Notes: generated from the letters alone by a model not told the origin. Numbered from the stretch's first letter, positions 1-14,900 are shown. The stretch is DNA of 64,000 nucleotides from Sphingobacteriales bacterium JAD_PAG50586_3 (GCA_023213195.1 CP096135.1:1568616-1632615), one strand, 5' to 3'. Translations and numbers: made by a program.

Positions 1-3000
1 TACACAAACACGTACTTATGCATGTTTGGTAACAGCAACTGCAGATGGTGGATGCACAGCATCTACCGCTTGGGCAACAGGCTGCCGGCAATTAACTATA
101 TCGCCGGCTGCAACATTTGGTACACTTGCTTCAGGTAATCAATCGTTATGTTCCGGCGGCGACCCGGCTAACATAAGTTTTGCAACAGTTCCGTCAGGCG
201 GTAGTAGTAGCTTTACCTATCAATGGTACTATCAAGATGGATTAATAACCTGCCCAACAGGAGGTTCAACAGCAGGCTGGACAATTATCAGTGGAGGAAC
301 AACATCAAGTTATGATCCACCGTCGGGTCTGTCAATATCTCGTACCTATGCTTGTTTAGTAACAGCAACAGCAGGTGGAGGATGCACAGCTACAACAAAT
401 TGGGCATCACAATGCCGTCAAGGTAACTATAACACAGGGTGCCACTTTTGGTACGTTGGTTTCAGGTAACGAATCATTATGTTCAGGCGGAGATCCTGTT
501 GCTATAAGTTTTGCAACAATACCAAGCGGAGGTAGTGGCAACTTTACCTATCAGTGGTACTATCAAGATGGATTGATAACATGCCCTAGTGGTTCTTCAA
601 CAACCGGTTGGACTATTATCAGCGGAGCAACAATATCATCTTATGATGCACCAATCGGATTGTCAACATCGCGTACCTATGCATGTTTAGTAACAGCAAC
701 AGCAGGTGGAGGATGTACAGCTACAACAAATTGGGCATCACAATGCCGTCAAGGTAACTATAACACCGGGTGCCACTTTTGGTACCTTGGTTTCAGGTAA
801 TGAATCGTTATGTTCAGGTGGCGACGCTACAGCAATAAGTTTTGCAACCTCCCTTCGGGTGGAAGTGGTAACTTTACTTACCAGTGGTATTATCAAGATG
901 GATTGATAACCTGCCCAACAGGAAGTTCAACAACAGGTTGGACTATTATCAGCGGAGGAACAACATCAAGTTATGATCCACCATCGGGCTTAGTAGCAAA
1001 CCGTACCTACGCCTGTTTAGTAGCAGCAGCAGCAGGTAATAGTTGTGCGGCTTCTACAGGCTGGGCCGCGCAATGCCGCCAGGTAACAGTAACCACCAAC
1101 CCAACCATTAACTACGGAACACTAACCAGTGGCAACGAAAGTTTCTGTATTACAGGCGACCCAACTAATATAACATTTGCCACGGCGCCAAGTGGAGGTA
1201 CATTTACTTATCAATGGTACTATCAGGATGGATTGATAAGCTGCCCAACAGGGTCAGCAATTACAGGTTGGACAATCATAGTAGGAGCAACATCTTCAAG
1301 CTATGATGCACCAATTGGTTTGTCAACTTCTCGCACTTATGCTTGTATGGTAACGGTAACAGGAGCTTGCGTATCGGGTAGTGCATGGGCAACCAATTGC
1401 CGTCAAGGTAACTATTACTCCTGCCGCAACATTTGGCACACTTACTAATGCTAACGAAAGTTTCTGTGCAACGGGAGACCCTTCTGCAATAACTTTTGCA
1501 ACAATACCATCAGGCGGTAGTGGTAACTATACATATCAATGGTATTACCAAAATGGATTGATTACCTGCCCAGCAGGTTCATCAACTACCGGTTGGACTA
1601 TTATAAGCGGTGCCACAACAGTATCGTACGATCCTCCATCGGGCTTATCACAATCGCGGACTTTTGCATGTTTAGTAACTGCAACAGCAGGTAATGGATG
1701 TGTAGCTTCTACAGGTTGGGCAACACAATGCCGCCAGATAACTATTGGTGCAGGTGTATTATTTGGTACACTAACAAACGCTAACGAAAGTATATGTTCA
1801 GGAGGCGATCCTACTACTATTACTTTTGCAACAATACCAAGCGGAGGTAGCGGCATTTACACTTACCAATGGTACTATCAGGACGGATTAATTACTTGTC
1901 CTACAGGTCCATCAACTATAGGCTGGACAATCATTAGTGGGGCTACTACTGGTAGTTATGATCCGCCTAGTGGTTTAATAGGAAACCGCACTTATGCATG
2001 TTTGGTAACTGCTGCAACGGGTGGTGGATGTGTCACATCAACAGGTTGGGCTACACAATGCCGCCAGGTAACCATAACAGCACCACCGGTAGTAACCTAT
2101 GGTGTATTAACAACAGGTAACGAAAGCTTCTGTATTACGGGAGATCCAAGTAATATAACTTTTGCAACAGCGCCAAGCGGAGGCATATTTACTTATCAAT
2201 GGTATTACCAGGATGGTATTATTACCTGCCCAAGCGGCACATCAACCGCAGGCTGGACGATTATCTCAGGTGCTACTGGAAGTAATTATGATGCACCATC
2301 GGGCTTAACACAAAGCCGCACTTACTCTTGTATGGTAACTGTAACAGGAGCGTGTGTATCGGGTAATGCCTGGGCTACTAACTGTCGCTAAGGTAACCAT
2401 AACTCCAGCGGCAACCTTTGGTATACTAGCCTCAGGCAATGAGAGCTTTTGCGGAACTGCTGATCCATCAAACATAACCTTTGCTTCCACACCATCGGGA
2501 GGCTCAAATAACTTTACTTACCAGTGGTATTATCAAGATGGATTGATTACTTGCCCGAGTGGTTCTTCAACTACAGGCTGGACAATCATCAACGGAGCTA
2601 CAGTAAGTAGTTACGATGCCCCGGGAGGTTTAACACAATCGCGTACCTATGCATGTTTAGTAACTGCAACAGCAGGCAATGGTTGCACAGCATCAACAGC
2701 ATGGGCAACGCAATGCCGTCAGGTAACTATAGCACCAACAGCAACATTTGGTACGTTAGCATCAAATAACGAGACGATATGTACCGGCGGCGACCCTGTA
2801 GTTATACCATTTGCAATAACACCTTCGGGCGGCAGTGGCAACTATACCTACCAGTGGTATTATCAAGATGGATTGATAAGCTGCCCAAGTGGAAGTTCAA
2901 CTTCAGGCTGGACTATTATCAGCGGAGCCGTATCATCAAGTTATGACCCACCAACAGGCTTAACACAAAACCGTACCTATGCTTGTTTAGTTACAGCAAC

Positions 3001-4710
3001 CGCAGGTAACGGATGTGCGGCAACTACCGGTTGGGCCACCCTGTGCCGCCAGATAACAATAACCACTAACCCAACCATCAATTATGGTGAGCTAACATTG
3101 GCTAACGAGAGCTTCTGTAATACTGGCGATCCAGCAAATATTACCTTCGCAACAACACCAAGTGGTGGAGGAGGTACGTTTACCTACCAGTGGTATTATC
3201 AGGATGGTTTAGTAACCTGCCCAAGCGGAACATCAATATCAGGCTGGACGATTATTAGCGGAGCTACATCAAGTAATTACGATGCACCAAGCGGATTAAC
3301 CCAAAGCCGGACCTATGCGTGTTTTGTTTCTACCAACACAGCTTGCGCGTCGGGCTCCTCATGGGCCGCGCAATGCCGTCAGGTAACTATAGGTGTATTA
3401 CCTCCGGTTAACTATGGTACATTAGTAACTGCCGCAGAAACTTACTGTAACGGTGGAGATCCGACTAACATAGTCTTCTCAACTGCACCAAGTGGAGGTA
3501 GCGGAATACAAACCTACCAATGGTACTATCAGGATGGATTAATTATTTGCCCTAGTGGAAGTAGCACAGCAGGCTGGACAATAATTAGCGGTGCAACAGC
3601 ACCAAGCTATGACCCAACTTCAATAACAGCCTCGCGAACGTATGCTTGTTTAGTTACTGATGCTGGAAATGGTATCTGCCCTGTTACATCAAACTGGGCT
3701 GCTAACTGCCGCCAGGTAACGGTAAATGCGGTTAGCTACGGAACAATAGCCAATGCCTCAGAAACCATTTGTATTAATGGCGACCCCGCAGCTATTAGCT
3801 TTGGAACAGCACCTAGCGGTGGTGGAGCAATAACCTACCAATGGTATTATCGTAATGGCACACAAGTGTGCCCTACAGGTACATCAATTTTTGGTATGGT
3901 ATTAATTGCAGGGGCTACATCTGCAACGTATGACCCACCGGCAGGTCTTAACCAAACCCGCACCTATGCTTGTATGGTAAATATAGCGGCAGGTAACGGC
4001 TGTTTAGCATCTAATAACTGGGCTGCTAATTGCCGTATAGTCAACGTAACACCATTGCCTACTTATGGCACGCTATACCCTAGCACCAAACGTATATGCA
4101 AAGGCGGCAATCCTGATCCGTTAGCGTTCCAAACCTTACCATCTGGCGGAACAACGTATACCTACCAATGGTATTATAAAAATGGCCAAAGCTTGACATG
4201 TCCATCGGGCACTAATACTAGCGGCTGGACATTAATTCCGGGCGGAACAACCCAAAACTACGACCCACCGGCAGGCTTAACCCAAACCCGCACCTACGCC
4301 TGTATGGTAACATCGAGCGGAAGTGGCAACTGTAGTAACGGCATGCGTTGGGCAACCAACTGTGTAATACAAACAGTAGTACCGCCACCAACCTATGGTA
4401 CTCTGATCAACGCTAATGAGAGTGTGTGCTCGGGAGGCAACCCGGCTTTAATAAGCTTTTCAACCGCACCAGGAGGCTACGGGACTAAAGCCTACCAATG
4501 GTATTACAAAGACGGGGTTAGCGGCAATTGTCCAACTGGAAGCTCTACTGCTGGATGGAGTTTAATAAGCGGGGCTACGGCTATAAACTACGACCCACCC
4601 GTTGGCTTAACCACCAGCCGCACCTATGCCTGTATGGTAACAGCTAGCGGAACGCCCTGTGCGGGCAGCCAATGGGCTACCAACTGCCGCAAGGTAACTA
4701 TCATAACTTG
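1..4710 (+). repeat. 14 tandem coding repeats of about 330 bp (Ig-like modules)
   Basis: Fourteen copies of the same module can be counted by the TYQWYYxxG segment, near 215, 545, 875, 1205, 1535, 1860, 2190, 2517, 2847, 3180, 3515, 3830, 4160 and 4490. The first eleven are close to each other; the last three have diverged (for example YYRNGTQVC, YYKNGQSLTC). This gradient suggests recent homogenisation at the N-terminal side. Such arrays are prone to copy-number error in assembly. Confidence 0.85.
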
Positions 4711-5059
4711 CCGAGAGGATGAATATGTTAGCTTTGATAACACCCTGCCACAGGATGATAAAACAGACAGCTACAATACCAACCGTCCACAAATGGATGG
4801 CCCTGTGTTAGAGCAAAACATACCTAACCCGTTTACAGAAACAACAAGCATTACCTGTACGCTGAACAAGGCATACAACAGTGCTTTAATACGTATTGTA
4901 AATGTACTGGGCGAGGAACTGATGTTGAAGAAACTATCATCGCCGGGAATAAATAAAATAGAAGTAAACCGAGGAACACTAACCCCGGGTATTTATTTCT
5001 ACTCACTTTACCTTGATGGTAAACTCTACGACACCAAACGCATGGTGGTGACGTATTAA
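1..5059 (+). CDS. Giant Ig-like repeat protein, T9SS type A sorting domain (5' end outside window, frameshifted)
   Basis: Reading frame open from the window start; no N-terminus is visible. The protein is a string of about 110-residue modules, each with the pattern TYQWYYQDG, GWTIISGA, SYDxPSGL, SRTYACLV and CRQVTI, and with several conserved cysteines, suggesting disulfide-stabilised Ig-like folds. The last 85 or so residues (from EQNIPNPF to the stop) match the T9SS type A C-terminal sorting domain, so the protein is probably exported to the cell surface; its ligand is unknown. The frame is broken five times: extra A at 420, 751 and 1405 (TCAAGG), CTAAGG at 2388, and a missing C near 848. 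Repairing these gives one continuous frame through to 5059, so I treat them as assembly errors. A terminator follows the stop. Confidence 0.85.
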
Positions 5060-5077
5060 CCTATGTTGGATTTTAAT

Positions 5078-5116
5078 AAAAAGCCCCTTGACGATAAATG
5101 TTAGGGGGCTTTTTTA
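5078..5116 (+). terminator. Rho-independent terminator after the Ig-repeat gene
   Basis: AAAAAGCCCC at 5078-5087 pairs with GGGGGCTTTTTT at 5104-5116, leaving a 16-base loop and a T run. It starts 19 bases after the stop codon at 5059. Confidence 0.8.
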
Positions 5117-5876
5117 TTCGTTGGTCTGAATAACAAAGTGCAATATGTGGCTCCTTAGTTTTACAGAAATTTAGAATGAATGTACAATGCCTACGTTATA
5201 AAAAAAGGTTGTTGTGAAAATATTGAAGAAAGATTAAAGCAACCCCGGACAACTTTCTACAATAGGTAAGAGAAATCAGCATTGATGTGAAATTATTTAT
5301 AGCTGAGCTATCATAAAATAAGCAAAGCTCCTAACATACTTACAAGTTTTGCCAAGTCATATTGTTTTTGCTGGGTGGCACGTAGCAAGGCAGGGAGGTT
5401 ATTGGCAAACATTATTTTTCGTTTTTCACTTTTAGTGTTTTAGCTCACTGTAAAAATAAAACCCTCCATATCCTTTGTCAACTACTCAACCTCTATTAGT
5501 CCTTTCTAAGGTATACCCGAATTGTGCGTTTGTAGTTGATATTGAGTGTATATACAAGCTTTTTTTAATTGCATTTCACAAGAAATCCAGCCCCATAATT
5601 AAAGCCTCATTTTTTTTAAATCGCTAAATACTAACACTTTATATATTCAAGGCTATTTTTCATATTACAATTCACAAATTGGCACGGTAAATAAATTTGC
5701 GCACCCCGTTTTTTTTATGTAAGTTTGCACTATTAATTTGCTTAATTAATAAACCACCGCCTGTTAAAACTGCCATACAAAGCGGAATTCACACCATCCA
5801 ACCACCAATCTGTAAGTGTAATATTGATGTAAGATTTTTCGTCTTTTTTGACGATTTGTATAATAGAGTAACGTAA
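5117..5876. other. Gene-free stretch before the giant adhesin operon
   Basis: About 760 bases, AT-rich, without a supportable ORF on either strand. Apart from the promoter-like elements at 5696-5727 I see no recognisable element; the T-rich short palindrome near 5838-5855 is too weak to call. Confidence 0.6.
5696..5727 (+). promoter_or_regulatory. Bacteroidota-type promoter of the giant adhesin operon
   Basis: TTTG at 5696-5699 and TAAGTTTG at 5720-5727, 20 bases apart, match the Bacteroidota -33 TTTG and -7 TAnnTTTG consensus. Transcription would begin near 5733, leaving a leader of about 220 bases before the start codon at 5952. A second -7-like TAAATTTG overlaps at 5692-5699. Confidence 0.5.
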
Positions 5877-5951
5877 TTGCTTAACGAGAAGAGTGAAAAA
5901 AACAGTACTTATGAAAAAACCTTACTACCTAGTTTTAAAAACATTATTACA

Positions 5952-8900
5952 ATGCAGCTGCATGCCAAAAATTTGTTGGTTTTGTTGTTGATGGTGTTTT
6001 TAAGCAGCGCGCTATTTGCCCAGCAACCGGCCCACTTAGGCTCTAAAGTAGATGCACACAACAGCGGTATTGACGAAATGCTAAAGAAGTATGACAAGCA
6101 AATCTACTTTACCCAAAACAATGGTCAGTGGCCAGCAGAGGTGTTGTACAAGGCCAATTTTACCTATGGGCAGGCTGTAGCCACACGCAATGGTATGCTT
6201 GTTAGCTCTTTTGACCCCACATCAGTAGGGGCAAGGTCTAAATGGGTTATGGACTAGGAAGAAGCTCAGCACGAGGGCCGCTTGTTTACAACGCCTATGC
6301 CCAACCTTAAAGGGCATGCGTGGTTGATGAATTTTGTGGACATGTCGCCAACAATGACAATCTCTAACCGCGACGGGCATAAAGATTTAACCAACTACTT
6401 TATTGGCGATGCCCGCAACCATGCTACTAACGTGCAAAGCTTTAACGAGGTATGGTACAACAACGTTTACAAAAATGTAGATGTGCGCTATTACCCATCG
6501 GCAGAAGGTGCTTTAGAATATGATATTATAGCAAACCCCGGCTTTAACCCTGCCAATATTGCCATTAAGTTTGATGGTATTGATAATATGGAACTAAATG
6601 CCGAAGGGCATCTTGTTTTATATACAACAGTTGGTGCAATGGACCTTCCAGAGCCTTATGCATACCAAACGGTAAATGGAACAGAGGTTAAAATTGATGC
6701 CAAATATGCTTTAAATGCCAACGGTGAATTAACTTTTACATTAGGTAAATACAATACAGCCCTTCCACTTATTATAGACCCTATTGCAATGCGTTGGGCC
6801 ACGTGGATTACAAATAACTCTGCCAACGATAACCACGGCCACGCTATATGGGTAGACCCAGCGGGTAATATTTATGTAGTTTCTCGTTTTTCAGGTTCAG
6901 GCCTTATAACTACCCCTGGCCCATTTGACTCAACAAACAACGGTGGCCTTGACCTTAACATTGGTAAATATACAGAGCCCACTGCTGTTGGCGGTGCGGG
7001 TAGTCGTGTATGGCAAACCTACTTAGGCGGCACAAGCGATGAAAACCCTTATGTTGCTGAAATGGGGCCTGACGGTAACTTATACATTGCAGGTTACACC
7101 ACCAGTACAGATTTTCCACTTTTGGGTGGATCGGGCTTTTCGGGTTCTAGTCTTGACAGGCGCAGTGAAGATGGTGAAAATACATTTATTGTAAAGATAA
7201 ACCCTGCCGGTAACTCTATTAAAGGAGCCGTATTAGGTGGCAGTATTTCTGGTAGCAGCAGCAGTAACGAAGAGGTTTACGATATGCGTATTACCCCTAC
7301 CGGCGATATTGTGGCTGCAGGTTTTACAAGTGCTACTAACCTTGCTACAATTTACTCAGGTTCTGGAGCCTCTAACACAAACAATGGCAGCACCGATTTT
7401 TGGATTTTTAAAGTAAACCAAAATCTTGATGCTGTTTTATGGATGAAGAATTATGGAGGCAGCGGTGCCGACCAAATAAACATATTAGTAAACCACCCAA
7501 CCACAGGCGATATTTATGCCGGTGGCAATACTTTTAGTACTAACCTTTCCTTAACATCGGCCCGCCAAAGCTCTTCTAGCGGTAATGGTAGCGAAGCGGT
7601 AGGTTACTTACAAAAAATGAATTCTGCCGGTACAATCCAGTGGAGTTCGTATTTTAACTCATCATCAAACTCACGCACTACTACCATACTTTGTATGGAG
7701 TTTAACGCGCTAAAAAATGCAATATATTTTGGTGGTATGACAGAAGGCTTGGCATCAACCAATATTTCATCGTCAGGAGTATATGATAACTCACATAACG
7801 GCAGCAGAGATTTTTATGTTGCTAAAATGGCACTGGACCAAACATTTGCTTACTCTACTTATATAGGTAGTACTGCTGATGAAGACAATATGATGGGCCT
7901 TAACGTTGATGCTAATGATGATGTTTACATTTTTGGTTACACGTATGCTACCGGCACCCTATTCCCTACAACAGGCAACCCGCTACAATCTAGCATGGCA
8001 GGCGGTAGCAGAGATAAAGTGTTTTTAAATTAGAAACTGATTTATCGGCCTTATTGTATAGCACCTATTATGGTGGCGCTGCCGATGATAGCGACCCTGT
8101 AGGTGAAAGGGGTATTAAGTTTTCTAATTGCCGTATTTATACTATTGTTACTTCACGTTCTAACAATATACCCTTAACACAAGGCGCTGTAACTACATCA
8201 AAATCAAGCTCTACAAGTGTTTATGAGCCTGCACTAATTGTTTGGGCCAACCCGCCCGATTTAGGTAACAATACCATTACTGCAAACCAATTTGTTTGTA
8301 GCGGTGGCACACCTGCCCAACTAAATGGGTCTACACCGGTTTATGAATTACCTACTATAATAAGAAATACTACTACATCAGCCCACCCAAGCGTTGGTTC
8401 AGCTTCGGCATACCAATGGCAGGTATCTGCAGACCAGGTTACTCTGGACAGATATATCTGGTGCTACTGGTATGAACTTAACGGCTGCCCAAATGGGTCC
8501 GTTAACACAAACAAGGTACTACCGCCGTATTATTAACGGCGATGCCTGTGTGTTAAACAATGGCAACTCTGTAGTTACTGTATCGGTATTTACTATTAGC
8601 GGCACGCACGTAAACAACACTTGCTTTGGTGGCAATAGTGGTAGTATAGATTTATCTATTAGTGGCAATAGCGGTGCTGTTACCTATAACTGGGGCGGCG
8701 GCATAGTATCGCAAGACCGTACAGGTTTAGCTGCAGGCACCTACACGGTTACTGCTACGGCAGCCAACGGATGTACTGCTACAGCTACATTTACCATTAC
8801 ACAACCTAACCAAATAACATTTACCGCTACACCAACTAACGCAAGTTGCGGTGCTAATAACGGTGCAATTAATATAACAAGCCCTACCGGTGGTTCTGGC

Positions 8901-11900
8901 AGCGGATATACCTATAGCATTGGCGGTGCTTACCAAGCCGGTGGTTCTTTTACAGGCTTAGCCGGTGGAATATATACCGTTTCTGTAAAAGATGGAGCAG
9001 GTTGTATACGCTCTGTACAGGTAACTGTAGGTAGTGTAAATACATTAACCGCAACCGCAGGCACACCAACCAATGTTTCATGTTTTGGTGGAAATAACGG
9101 TGCTGTAACTATTAATGCAACAGGTGGTACACCATCTTATCAATATCAATTAGGTAGCGGCTCGTTCCAATCAAGCTCTACTTTTAACGGCCTAACCGCA
9201 GGCAACTATGTTATCACCGTAAGAGATGCCAACAACTGTACTACTACAGTAAATGTAACCATAGGCGGACCCGCTGCAGCACTATCTGCAACTGCAGGCA
9301 CACCAACCAATGTTTTATGCTTTGGTGGCAATAACGGCGCTGTAACTATAAACGCAACAGGTGGAACACCATCTTACCAATACCAATTAGGTAGTGGCTC
9401 GTTCCAATCAAGCTCTACTTTTAACGGACTAACCGCAGGCAGCTATGTTATCACCGTAAGAGATGCCAACAACTGTACTACTACAGTAAATGTAACCATA
9501 GGCGGACCCGCTGCAGCCCTATCTGCAACCGCAGGCACACCAACCAACGTTTCATGTTTTGGTGGAAATAACGGTGCTGTAACTATTAATGCAACAGGTG
9601 GTACACCATCTTATCAATATCAATTAGGTAGCGGCTCGTTCCAATCAAGCTCTACTTTTAACGGACTAACCGCAGGCAGCTATGTTATCACCGTAAGAGA
9701 TGCTAACAACTGTACTGCTACCGTTAACGTAACCATAGGTGGACCGGCTGCAGCACTATCTGCAACTGCAGGCACACCAACCAATGTTTTATGCTTTGGT
9801 GGCAATAACGGCGCTGTAACTATAAACGCAACAGGTGGAACACCATCTTACCAATACCAATTAGGTAGTGGCTCGTTCCAATCAAGCTCTACTTTTAACG
9901 GACTAACCGCAGGCAGCTATGTTATCACCGTAAGAGATGCCAACAACTGTACTACTACAGTAAATGTAACCATAGGCGGACCCGCTGCAGCCCTATCTGC
10001 AACCGCAGGCACACCAACCAACGTTTCATGTTTTGGTGGAAATAACGGTGCTGTAACTATTAATGCAACAGGTGGTACACCATCTTATCAATATCAATTA
10101 GGTAGCGGCTCGTTCCAATCAAGCTCTACTTTTAACGGCCTAACCGCAGGCAACTATGTTATCACCGTAAGAGATGCTAACAACTGTACTACTACCGTTA
10201 ACGTAACCATAGGTGGACCAGCTGCAGCACTATCTGCAACTGCAGGCACACCAACCAATGTTTTATGCTTTGGTGGCAATAACGGCGCTGTAACTATAAA
10301 CGCAACAGGTGGAACACCATCTTACCAATACCAATTAGGTAGTGGCTCGTTCCAATCAAGCTCTACATTTAACGGACTAACCGCAGGCAGCTATGTTATC
10401 ACCGTAAGAGATGCTAACAACTGTACTACTACCGTTAACGTAACCATAGGTGGACCAGCTGCAGCTCTTTCAGGCAGCATCAGGTCTCAAACCAATGTAC
10501 TATGTTTTGGTGATGCAACAGGCTCTGTAACTATTGATGCTACAGGTGGCACGCCGGGTTATACTTACCAATTAGGTAACGGCGCTTTTGGCAATAGCAA
10601 TGTATTCTCTGGTTTAACAGCCGGTAGCTATGTTGTTACTGTAAAAGATAACAACGGTTGTACAACTACCGTAAACGTAACTATTACGCAGCCTAACGCT
10701 CCGCTATCAGCTTCATCATCTAACCAAGTAAATGTCCTTTGCTATGGCAATGCTACTGGTTCATTCAAGGTTGATGTAACAGGTGGTACAACAGGTTATA
10801 CTTACCAATTAGATAACGGACAGTTTGGCAATAGCAATGTATTCTCTGGTTTAACAGCCGGTAGCTATGTTGTTACTGTGAAAGACAACAACGGTTGTAC
10901 AACTACCGTAAACGTAACTATTACGCAGCCTAACGCTCCGCTATCAGCTTCATCATCTAACCAAGTAAATGTCCTTTGCTATGGCAATGCTACTGGTTCA
11001 TTCCAGGTTGATGTAACAGGTGGTACAACAGGTTATACTTACCAATTAGGCAACGGCGCCTTTGGCAATAGCAATGTATTCTCTGGCCTGGTATCCGGTA
11101 CGTATGTTGTTACTGTAAAAGATGCTAACGGTTGTACTACTACCGTAAGTGTAACTATCACTCAACCTAACGCTCCATTATCAGCATCATCATCTAATCA
11201 GGTAAACGTACTTTGCTATGGCAATGCTACAGGTTCATTCCAAGTTGATGCTTTAGGTGGCACACCAGGTTATACTTACCAATTAGATAACGGACAGTTT
11301 GGCAATAGCAATGTGTTTAGCGGCCTTACTGCCGGTACATACGTTGTAACTGTAAAAGATGCCAACGGTTGTACTACAACTGTAAACGTAACTATTACTC
11401 AACCTAACGCTCCGCTATCAGCTTCATCATCTAATCAGGTAAACGTACTTTGCTATGGCAATGCTACAGGTTCATTCCAAGTTGATGCTTTAGGTGGCAC
11501 ACCAGGTTATACTTACCAATTAGATAACGGACAGTTTGGCAATAGCAATGTGTTTAGCGGCCTTACTGCCGGTACATACGTTGTAACTGTAAAAGATGCC
11601 AACGGTTGTACTACAACTGTAAACGTAACTATTACTCAACCTAACGCTCCGCTATCAGCTTCATCATCTAATCAGGTAAACGTACTTTGCTATGGCAATG
11701 CTACAGGTTCATTCAAGGTTGATGTAACAGGTGGTACAACAGGTTATACTTACCAATTAGGCAACGGCGCCTTTGGCAATAGCAATGTATTCTCTGGTTT
11801 AACAGCCGGTAGCTATGTTGTTACTGTAAAAGATGCTAACGGTTGTACTACTACCGTAAGTGTAACTATTACGCAGCCTAACGCTCCGCTATCAGCTTCA

Positions 11901-14900
11901 TCATCTAATCAGGTAAACGTACTTTGCTATGGCAATGCTACTGGTTCATTCCAAGTTGATGCTTTAGGTGGCACACCAGGTTATACTTACCAATTAGATA
12001 ACGGACAGTTTGGCAATAGCAATGTGTTTAGCGGCCTTACTGCCGGTACATACGTTGTAACTGTAAAAGATAATAACGGCTGTACTACTGCTGTTAGTGT
12101 AACTATTACTCAACCTAACGCCCCACTATCAGCTTCATCATCTAACCAAGGTAAATGTACTTTGCTACGGCAATGCTACAGGTTCATTCCAGGTTGATGC
12201 GACTGGTGGCACACCAGGTTATACTTACCAATTAGATAACGGACAGTTTGGCAATAGCAATGTATTCTCTGGTTTAACAGCCGGTAGCTATGTTGTTACT
12301 GTGAAAGACAACAACGGTTGTACAACTACCGTAAACGTAACTATTACGCAGCCTAACGCTCCGCTATCAGCTTCATCATCTAATCAGGTAAACGTACTTT
12401 GCTATGGCAATGCTACAGGTTCATTCCAGGTTGATGTAACAGGTGGTACAACAGGTTATACTTACCAATTAGATAATGGCGCCTTTGGCAACAGCAATGT
12501 ATTCTCTGGTTTAACTGCCGGTAGCTATGTTGTTACTGTAAAAGATGCAAACGGTTGTACTACAACGGTAAGTATAACAATAACTCAGCCTAACGCACCA
12601 CTATCAGCAACAATCAGCAACAGTGTTGATGTTTGCTTCGGTTATGCAGTAGGTTCGGCTACAGTTAGCCCAAGCGGAGGTACAACTCCATATACTTATT
12701 CATGGAACACGGTTCCTGCACAAACAGGTGCTACAGCTACCGGTTTAGCAGCGAGTTCATATATTGTTACAGTTACCGATTCTAACGGTTGTACTACAAC
12801 TGCTTCGGTAACCATTAACAGCAACGCTATACCTAATGCCGGTGGCGACTTAAACGTTTGCGAAGAAACAGCAGACCTTGTTGATGCTGCGCAAGACCAA
12901 TCATGGTCTGCCGTAGCAGGTAACCCTGCTAACGGAACAGTTAACGCTGTTACAGGTGCTGTATCGGGTATGACAGCAGGTGGCACGTACTTATTTGTAT
13001 TGACAAGCACATTTGGTTGTTCTGATACAGTTGCTGTAACCACCACATCTAACTGCCCTATTATTGCTAATCCTGATTATGTAACTACTCCTGAAGATTC
13101 TACGGTAACAATTAACGCTCCGGGTAACGATGTTGACCCTGACGGTAATATTGATAACAGTAGTGTAACTATTATTGACCAACCAAACAACGGTTCAGTA
13201 GTAATTAACCCTGACGGTACTATAATCTACACTCCAAACCCTAACTACAACGGCACCGACACGTTAATCTACCAGATTTGCGATACGGGTATGCCGGTAT
13301 ATTGCGATACCGCTTTAGTAGTTATTGTTGTTACCCCGGTTAATGATGCTCCTATTGCTAACCTTGATACTACTTCAACACCTGAAGATACCCCAGTAAC
13401 TGTTGTTGTTCCGGGTAATGATACCGATGTTGATGGTAACCTTGATAACAGCAGCGTAACTATTATTGACCAACCAAACAATGGCACAGTAGTAGTTAAC
13501 CCTGACGGTTCAATTATCTATACCCCAAATCAGGACTTTAACGGCGTTGATTCATTAATCTACCAGATATGTGATACAGGTATGCCTGTGTTGTGCGACA
13601 CTGCGTATGTAATAATCAACGTAACCCCGGTTAACGATGCCCCTATTGCTAACCTAGATACTACTTCAACACCTGAAGATACCCCTGTAACTATTGTTGT
13701 TCCGGGTAACGATACGGATGTTGATGGTAACCTTGATAACGGCAGCGTAACTATTGTTGAACAACCAAACAACGGTTCAGTAACAATTAATCCTGACGGT
13801 TCTATTATCTACACCCCAAATCAGGACTTTAACGGTGTTGATTCATTAATTTACCAGATATGCGATACAGGTATGCCTGTGTTGTGCGACACTGCGTATG
13901 TAATAATCAACGTAACTCCTGTAAACGATGCTCCTATTGCTAACCAGGACAATACAACCACACCTGAAGACACCCCTGTAACTATTGTTGTTCCAGGTAA
14001 CGATACGGATGTTGATGGTAACCTTGATAACAGCAGCGTAACTATTATTGACCAACCAAACAATGGTTCAGTAGTAATTAACCCTGATGGTTCTATTATC
14101 TACACCCCAAATCAGGACTTTAACGGTGTTGATTCATTAATTTACCAGATATGCGATACAGGTATGCCTGTGTTGTGCGACACTGCGTATGTAATAATCA
14201 ACGTAACTCCTGTAAACGATGCTCCTATTGCTAACCAGGACAATACAACCACACCTGAAGACACCCCTGTAACTATTGTTGTTACAGGTAACGATACGGA
14301 TGTTGATGGTAACCTTGATAACAGCAGCGTAACTATTATTGACCAACCAAACAATGGTTCAGTAGTAATTAACCCTGATGGTTCAATTATCTATACTCCT
14401 AACCAGGATTTCAATGGTGTTGATTCATTAATCTACCAGATATGCGATACAGGTATACCTGTGTTGTGCGATACTGCGTATGTAATAATCAACGTAACCC
14501 CGGTTAACGATGCTCCTATTGCTAACCTTGATACTACTTCAACACCTGAAGATACCCCAGTAACTGTTGTTGTTCCGGGTAATGATACCGATGTTGATGG
14601 TAACCTTGATAACAGCAGCGTAACTATTGTTGACCAACCAAACAACGGTTCAGTAACAATTAATCCTGATGGTTCAATTATCTACACTCCAAACCAGGAT
14701 TTCAACGGTGTTGACTCATTAATCTACCAGATATGCGATACAGGTATGCCTGTGTTGTGCGACACTGCGTATGTAATTATCAACGTAACCCCGGTTAACG
14801 ATCCTCCTGTAGCTTTAACAGATACAGCTAGTACTTTAGAAGACACCCCAATCAACATTAACATAGACTTTAACGACTATGATGTTGATGGCAACCTTGA

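Noticed and set aside
5911..5990. ATG at 5911 (MKKPYYLVLKT) as the start of the giant adhesin
   Set aside because: It is in a different frame and soon runs into a stop; 5952 gives a clean signal peptide in the main frame.
419..12151. Phase variation by slippage in the adhesin genes
   Set aside because: The breaks are not in simple repeats, are scattered, also hit housekeeping genes such as rsmA and ccoI, and are explained by two error classes.
9057..12640. CRISPR-like regular repeats
   Set aside because: The period is 237 bp with no unique spacers, and the sequence is in frame with SprB repeats.
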